Source: an uncultured Tissierellia bacterium
GTDB taxonomy: Bacteria > Bacillota > Clostridia > Tissierellales > Peptoniphilaceae
Direction of reading: 5' to 3'
Assembly (NCBI GenBank): GCA_902489145.1
Contig: CABTYV010000009.1
Location: 1-33,956, forward strand
Length of the DNA stretch: 33,956 nt
Position numbers and translations under genes: made by a program. Shown here one piece after another: positions 32,525 through 33,956 of the stretch. The notes under the pieces are model-generated. The model had not been told where the DNA came from, did no database searches, and saw only the letters and a list, made by a program, of their open reading frames with translations. Positions within the stretch are counted from its first letter, which is position 1. Every line of letters begins with the position of its first letter.

Positions 32525-32572
32525 GAGTTTAAAAGGGAGGCGATGGTCTTCCCTTTCCAACCATCGGCTAGC

Positions 32573-32601
32573 TGGAGAAAAAAGAGAAAGACGGGTATAA
32601 A
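32573..32601 (+). promoter_or_regulatory. Possible promoter of the nfeD-like gene
   Basis: TGGAGA (32573-32578), 17-base spacer, TATAAA (32596-32601), after the rpsU terminator. Weak -35. Confidence 0.4.
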
Positions 32602-32667
32602 AATAAGGATTCGTGAACAGGTCCGCCCGACAAACGGAGAATATAGAAAAGTAGAAAGGAGCGTTTC

Positions 32668-33315
32668 ATGCCCATTCAGCTGATTGGCACCAGCTTGGTC
32701 TTGATTGCCGTTTTATTGGCAGTTGGTGCGCTATTTTTATCGCATCGCAGCCTGCTGGGCTTTTTGAGTCTGGCCAGCCTTGCAGCTTATCTTTTTTTGA
32801 TGGTGAAGGCCGGCTATGCCAATGGGATGGAGGTCACCTATCTGATTGTGGGACTGATTTTGCTGCTCGTTGAGGTCTGTATTCCAGGCTTTGGCCTGGT
32901 TGGCACGGTGGGACTCGTCCTTCTATCACTGGGCTTGCTAAACACGGCGCATGATCCATTAAGCGGTCTTGCGACCCTTGTCGCCGGTTTGGTCGTTGGG
33001 CTGGTGGCCGGGATTCTTTTTGTAAAGGCCGGTTTTCAGTCCAGCCTGCTTCAAAAATCGGTGCTGGACACACGGCTTAAGAGCGAGGACGGTTTTATTG
33101 CCCGAAAGGATGGGGCGGATTATCTGGGCAAGACCGGTCGGACGCTTACGCCCCTTCGCCCGTCAGGCGCGATCGAGGTGGATGATCAAAGGCTTGATGC
33201 GCTCACCGACGGCCTTTTCATTGACCGAGGATGCAGCGTTGAAATTTATGAGGTTTCCAATGGTCGCCTTCTTGTCCGCCCGGTAAGAGAGATGGGCCCG
33301 GAGGAGGGAAAATAA
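32668..33315 (+). CDS. NfeD-family membrane protein
   Basis: 215 residues with AAAGGAG before the ATG. Five or so hydrophobic segments cover residues 4-125 (for example LILLLVEVCIPGFGLVGTVG, the NfeD signature). A soluble OB-fold domain follows, about residues 148-208 (GKTGRTLTPLRPSGAIEVDD, then CSVEIYEVSNGRLLVRPV). It lacks the ClpP-like protease domain of long NfeD proteins, so it is the truncated NfeD class. These proteins are encoded next to flotillins and help organise membrane microdomains; floA starts 103 bases downstream here. Membrane-located. Confidence 0.92.
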   Translation: MPIQLIGTSLVLIAVLLAVGALFLSHRSLLGFLSLASLAAYLFLMVKAGYANGMEVTYLIVGLILLLVEVCIPGFGLVGTVGLVLLSLGLLNTAHDPLSGLATLVAGLVVGLVAGILFVKAGFQSSLLQKSVLDTRLKSEDGFIARKDGADYLGKTGRTLTPLRPSGAIEVDDQRLDALTDGLFIDRGCSVEIYEVSNGRLLVRPVREMGPEEGK

Positions 33316-33322
33316 CTGGTAA

Positions 33323-33351
33323 ATCGATCGGTCGTGATCAGATCGATCGGT
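33323..33351 (+). repeat. Direct repeat and GATC cluster upstream of floA
   Basis: The 10-mer ATCGATCGGT occurs at 33323-33332 and 33342-33351 (19-base period). Four GATC sites fall within 23 bases. TATAAA at 33357-33362, a possible -10, begins 6 bases later, so the repeats would cover the -35 region. Confidence 0.5.
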
Positions 33352-33382
33352 ATGGATATAAAAGTGGATCGAAATCAAAGGA

Positions 33383-33399
33383 CGCCCATAGGATGGGCG
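33383..33399 (+). repeat. Hairpin in the floA leader
   Basis: CGCCCAT (33383-33389) and ATGGGCG (33393-33399) form a perfect 7-base-pair stem with a 3-base loop, directly before an A tract and the AAAGGAG binding site of floA. Confidence 0.5.
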
Positions 33400-33417
33400 A
33401 AAAAAAAGGAGCGAGCA

Positions 33418-33956
33418 ATGCCATTTTTCGATTGGAACATTCCCCTGATGATCATCATTGTGGCTTTTTTGGCCATCTTTTTCACCATGGTTCCGGTGGG
33501 CCTTTGGATTACGGCCAAATTCTCCGGGGTCCGGATCAAAATTTCTGATTTGATCGGGATGCGCCTGCGCCGGGTCAACCCCTCCAAAATCGTCAACCCC
33601 ATGATCAAGGCGACCAAGGCAGGCTTGGATATCAATATTTCGGAGCTGGAAGCGCATTATCTGGCCGGCGGTCGGGTCAATGCCGTCATTGATGCCCTCA
33701 TCGCCGCTCAGCGGGCCAACATCAGCCTCGATTTTAAAGAAGCGACGGCGATCGATCTGGCCGGCCGCAATGTTTTTGAAGGGGTTCAGGTCTCCGTTAA
33801 CCCCAAGGTGATTGAGACGCCGACCATTGCAGCGGTCGCGAAAAACGGCATCGAAGTCATGGTCAAGGCCAAGGTGACGGTCCGGGCCAATATCCAGCGC
33901 CTGGTTGGCGGGGCCGGAGAGGCGACCATCATTGCCCGCGTCGGATCTCCTGTCGG
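33418..33956 (+). CDS. floA: Flotillin-like protein FloA, 3' end missing
   Basis: At least 179 residues, cut by the window edge. It has an N-terminal membrane hairpin (residues 8-31, IPLMIIIVAFLAIFFTMVPVGLW) and then the FloA-specific body: GMRLRRVNPSKIVNPMIKATKAGL, EAHYLAGGRVNAVIDALIAAQ, DFKEATAIDLAGRN and KAKVTVRANIQRLVGGAGEATI. It forms oligomers in the membrane that define functional microdomains. The ATG at 33418 follows AAAAAGGAG. It pairs with the NfeD-like gene upstream, as in other Bacillota. The rest of the protein (about 150 residues) is outside the window. Confidence 0.95.
   Translation, partial: MPFFDWNIPLMIIIVAFLAIFFTMVPVGLWITAKFSGVRIKISDLIGMRLRRVNPSKIVNPMIKATKAGLDINISELEAHYLAGGRVNAVIDALIAAQRANISLDFKEATAIDLAGRNVFEGVQVSVNPKVIETPTIAAVAKNGIEVMVKAKVTVRANIQRLVGGAGEATIIARVGSPV

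Noticed and set aside
32668..33315. NfeD-like gene as a broken protease.
   Set aside because: NfeD proteins without the ClpP-like domain form a regular class that pairs with flotillins.
33383..33410. Hairpin before floA as a terminator of the nfeD-like gene.
   Set aside because: On the plus strand the stem is followed by A, not T, so it does not fit an intrinsic terminator.
1..33956. CRISPR arrays, tRNA or rRNA genes, insertion sequences, prophage.
   Set aside because: I looked for regularly spaced repeats, cloverleaf-like sequences, transposase motifs and phage genes and saw none; a tRNAscan or IS search would be needed to exclude small cases.

Overview
The window (about 34 kb, roughly 50-55 % G+C by eye, dense, mostly + strand) reads as the chromosome of an anaerobic low-to-mid-G+C Bacillota, most likely a clostridial or Tissierellia/Peptoniphilaceae-type organism. 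The reasons are the block rpsT - lepA - hemW - hrcA - grpE - dnaK - dnaJ - prmA - mtaB - hinT - rpsU, HrcA/CIRCE control of chaperones, a fused NfnA-NfnB-type bifurcating oxidoreductase, a class B sortase, a flotillin (FloA) with an NfeD partner, and strong AGGAGG ribosome binding sites. The sporulation genes gpr and spoIIP, which often lie between rpsT and lepA in spore formers, are absent here; two signal peptidase genes occupy the place. This hints at, but does not prove, a non-sporulating lineage. The genus call is inference only.

Layout. 1-1571: the last two genes (ATPases) of an oligopeptide/dipeptide ABC importer operon, the first cut by the window edge. 1601-2272 (minus): a TVP38/TMEM64 membrane protein. 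2454-4745: fused NfnAB-like flavoprotein, closed by a strong terminator. 4882-7129: an overlapping pair coding for a degenerate CpaE/TadZ-like protein and an FHA protein, with no other pilus genes nearby. 7179-11031: mutY, pepF and srtB. 11146-13300: CIRCE-controlled groES-groEL. 13564-14830: two orphan regulators, a sigma-region-4-like HTH protein and an OmpR-type regulator whose receiver domain has lost its phosphorylation residues. 14887-16265: RsuA-type pseudouridine synthase and a small metallophosphoesterase. 16267-18111 (minus): a UvrD-type helicase. 18241-20887: small membrane protein, rpsT and two signal peptidases. 20890-23902: lepA and hemW. 23904-27724: hrcA-grpE-dnaK with two CIRCE copies around one promoter. 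27733-32178: dnaJ (own promoter, no CIRCE), prmA, mtaB, hinT and a lipoprotein. 32184-32524: rpsU as a one-gene unit. 32668 to the end: nfeD-like gene and the 5' part of floA.

How the parts work together. Most of the window is protein quality control and translation: two chaperone systems under HrcA, ribosomal proteins S20 and S21, EF-4, rRNA, tRNA and L11 modification enzymes. Secretion and surface functions (two signal peptidases, sortase B, a lipoprotein, NfeD/FloA membrane microdomains, peptide uptake and PepF) form a second theme. I see no phage, transposon, CRISPR array, tRNA or rRNA gene. The least ordinary parts are the pseudo-ATPase/FHA pair at 4.9-7.1 kb and the phosphorylation-dead response regulator at 14.1 kb; neither is shown here to be a new system, but both are worth following.
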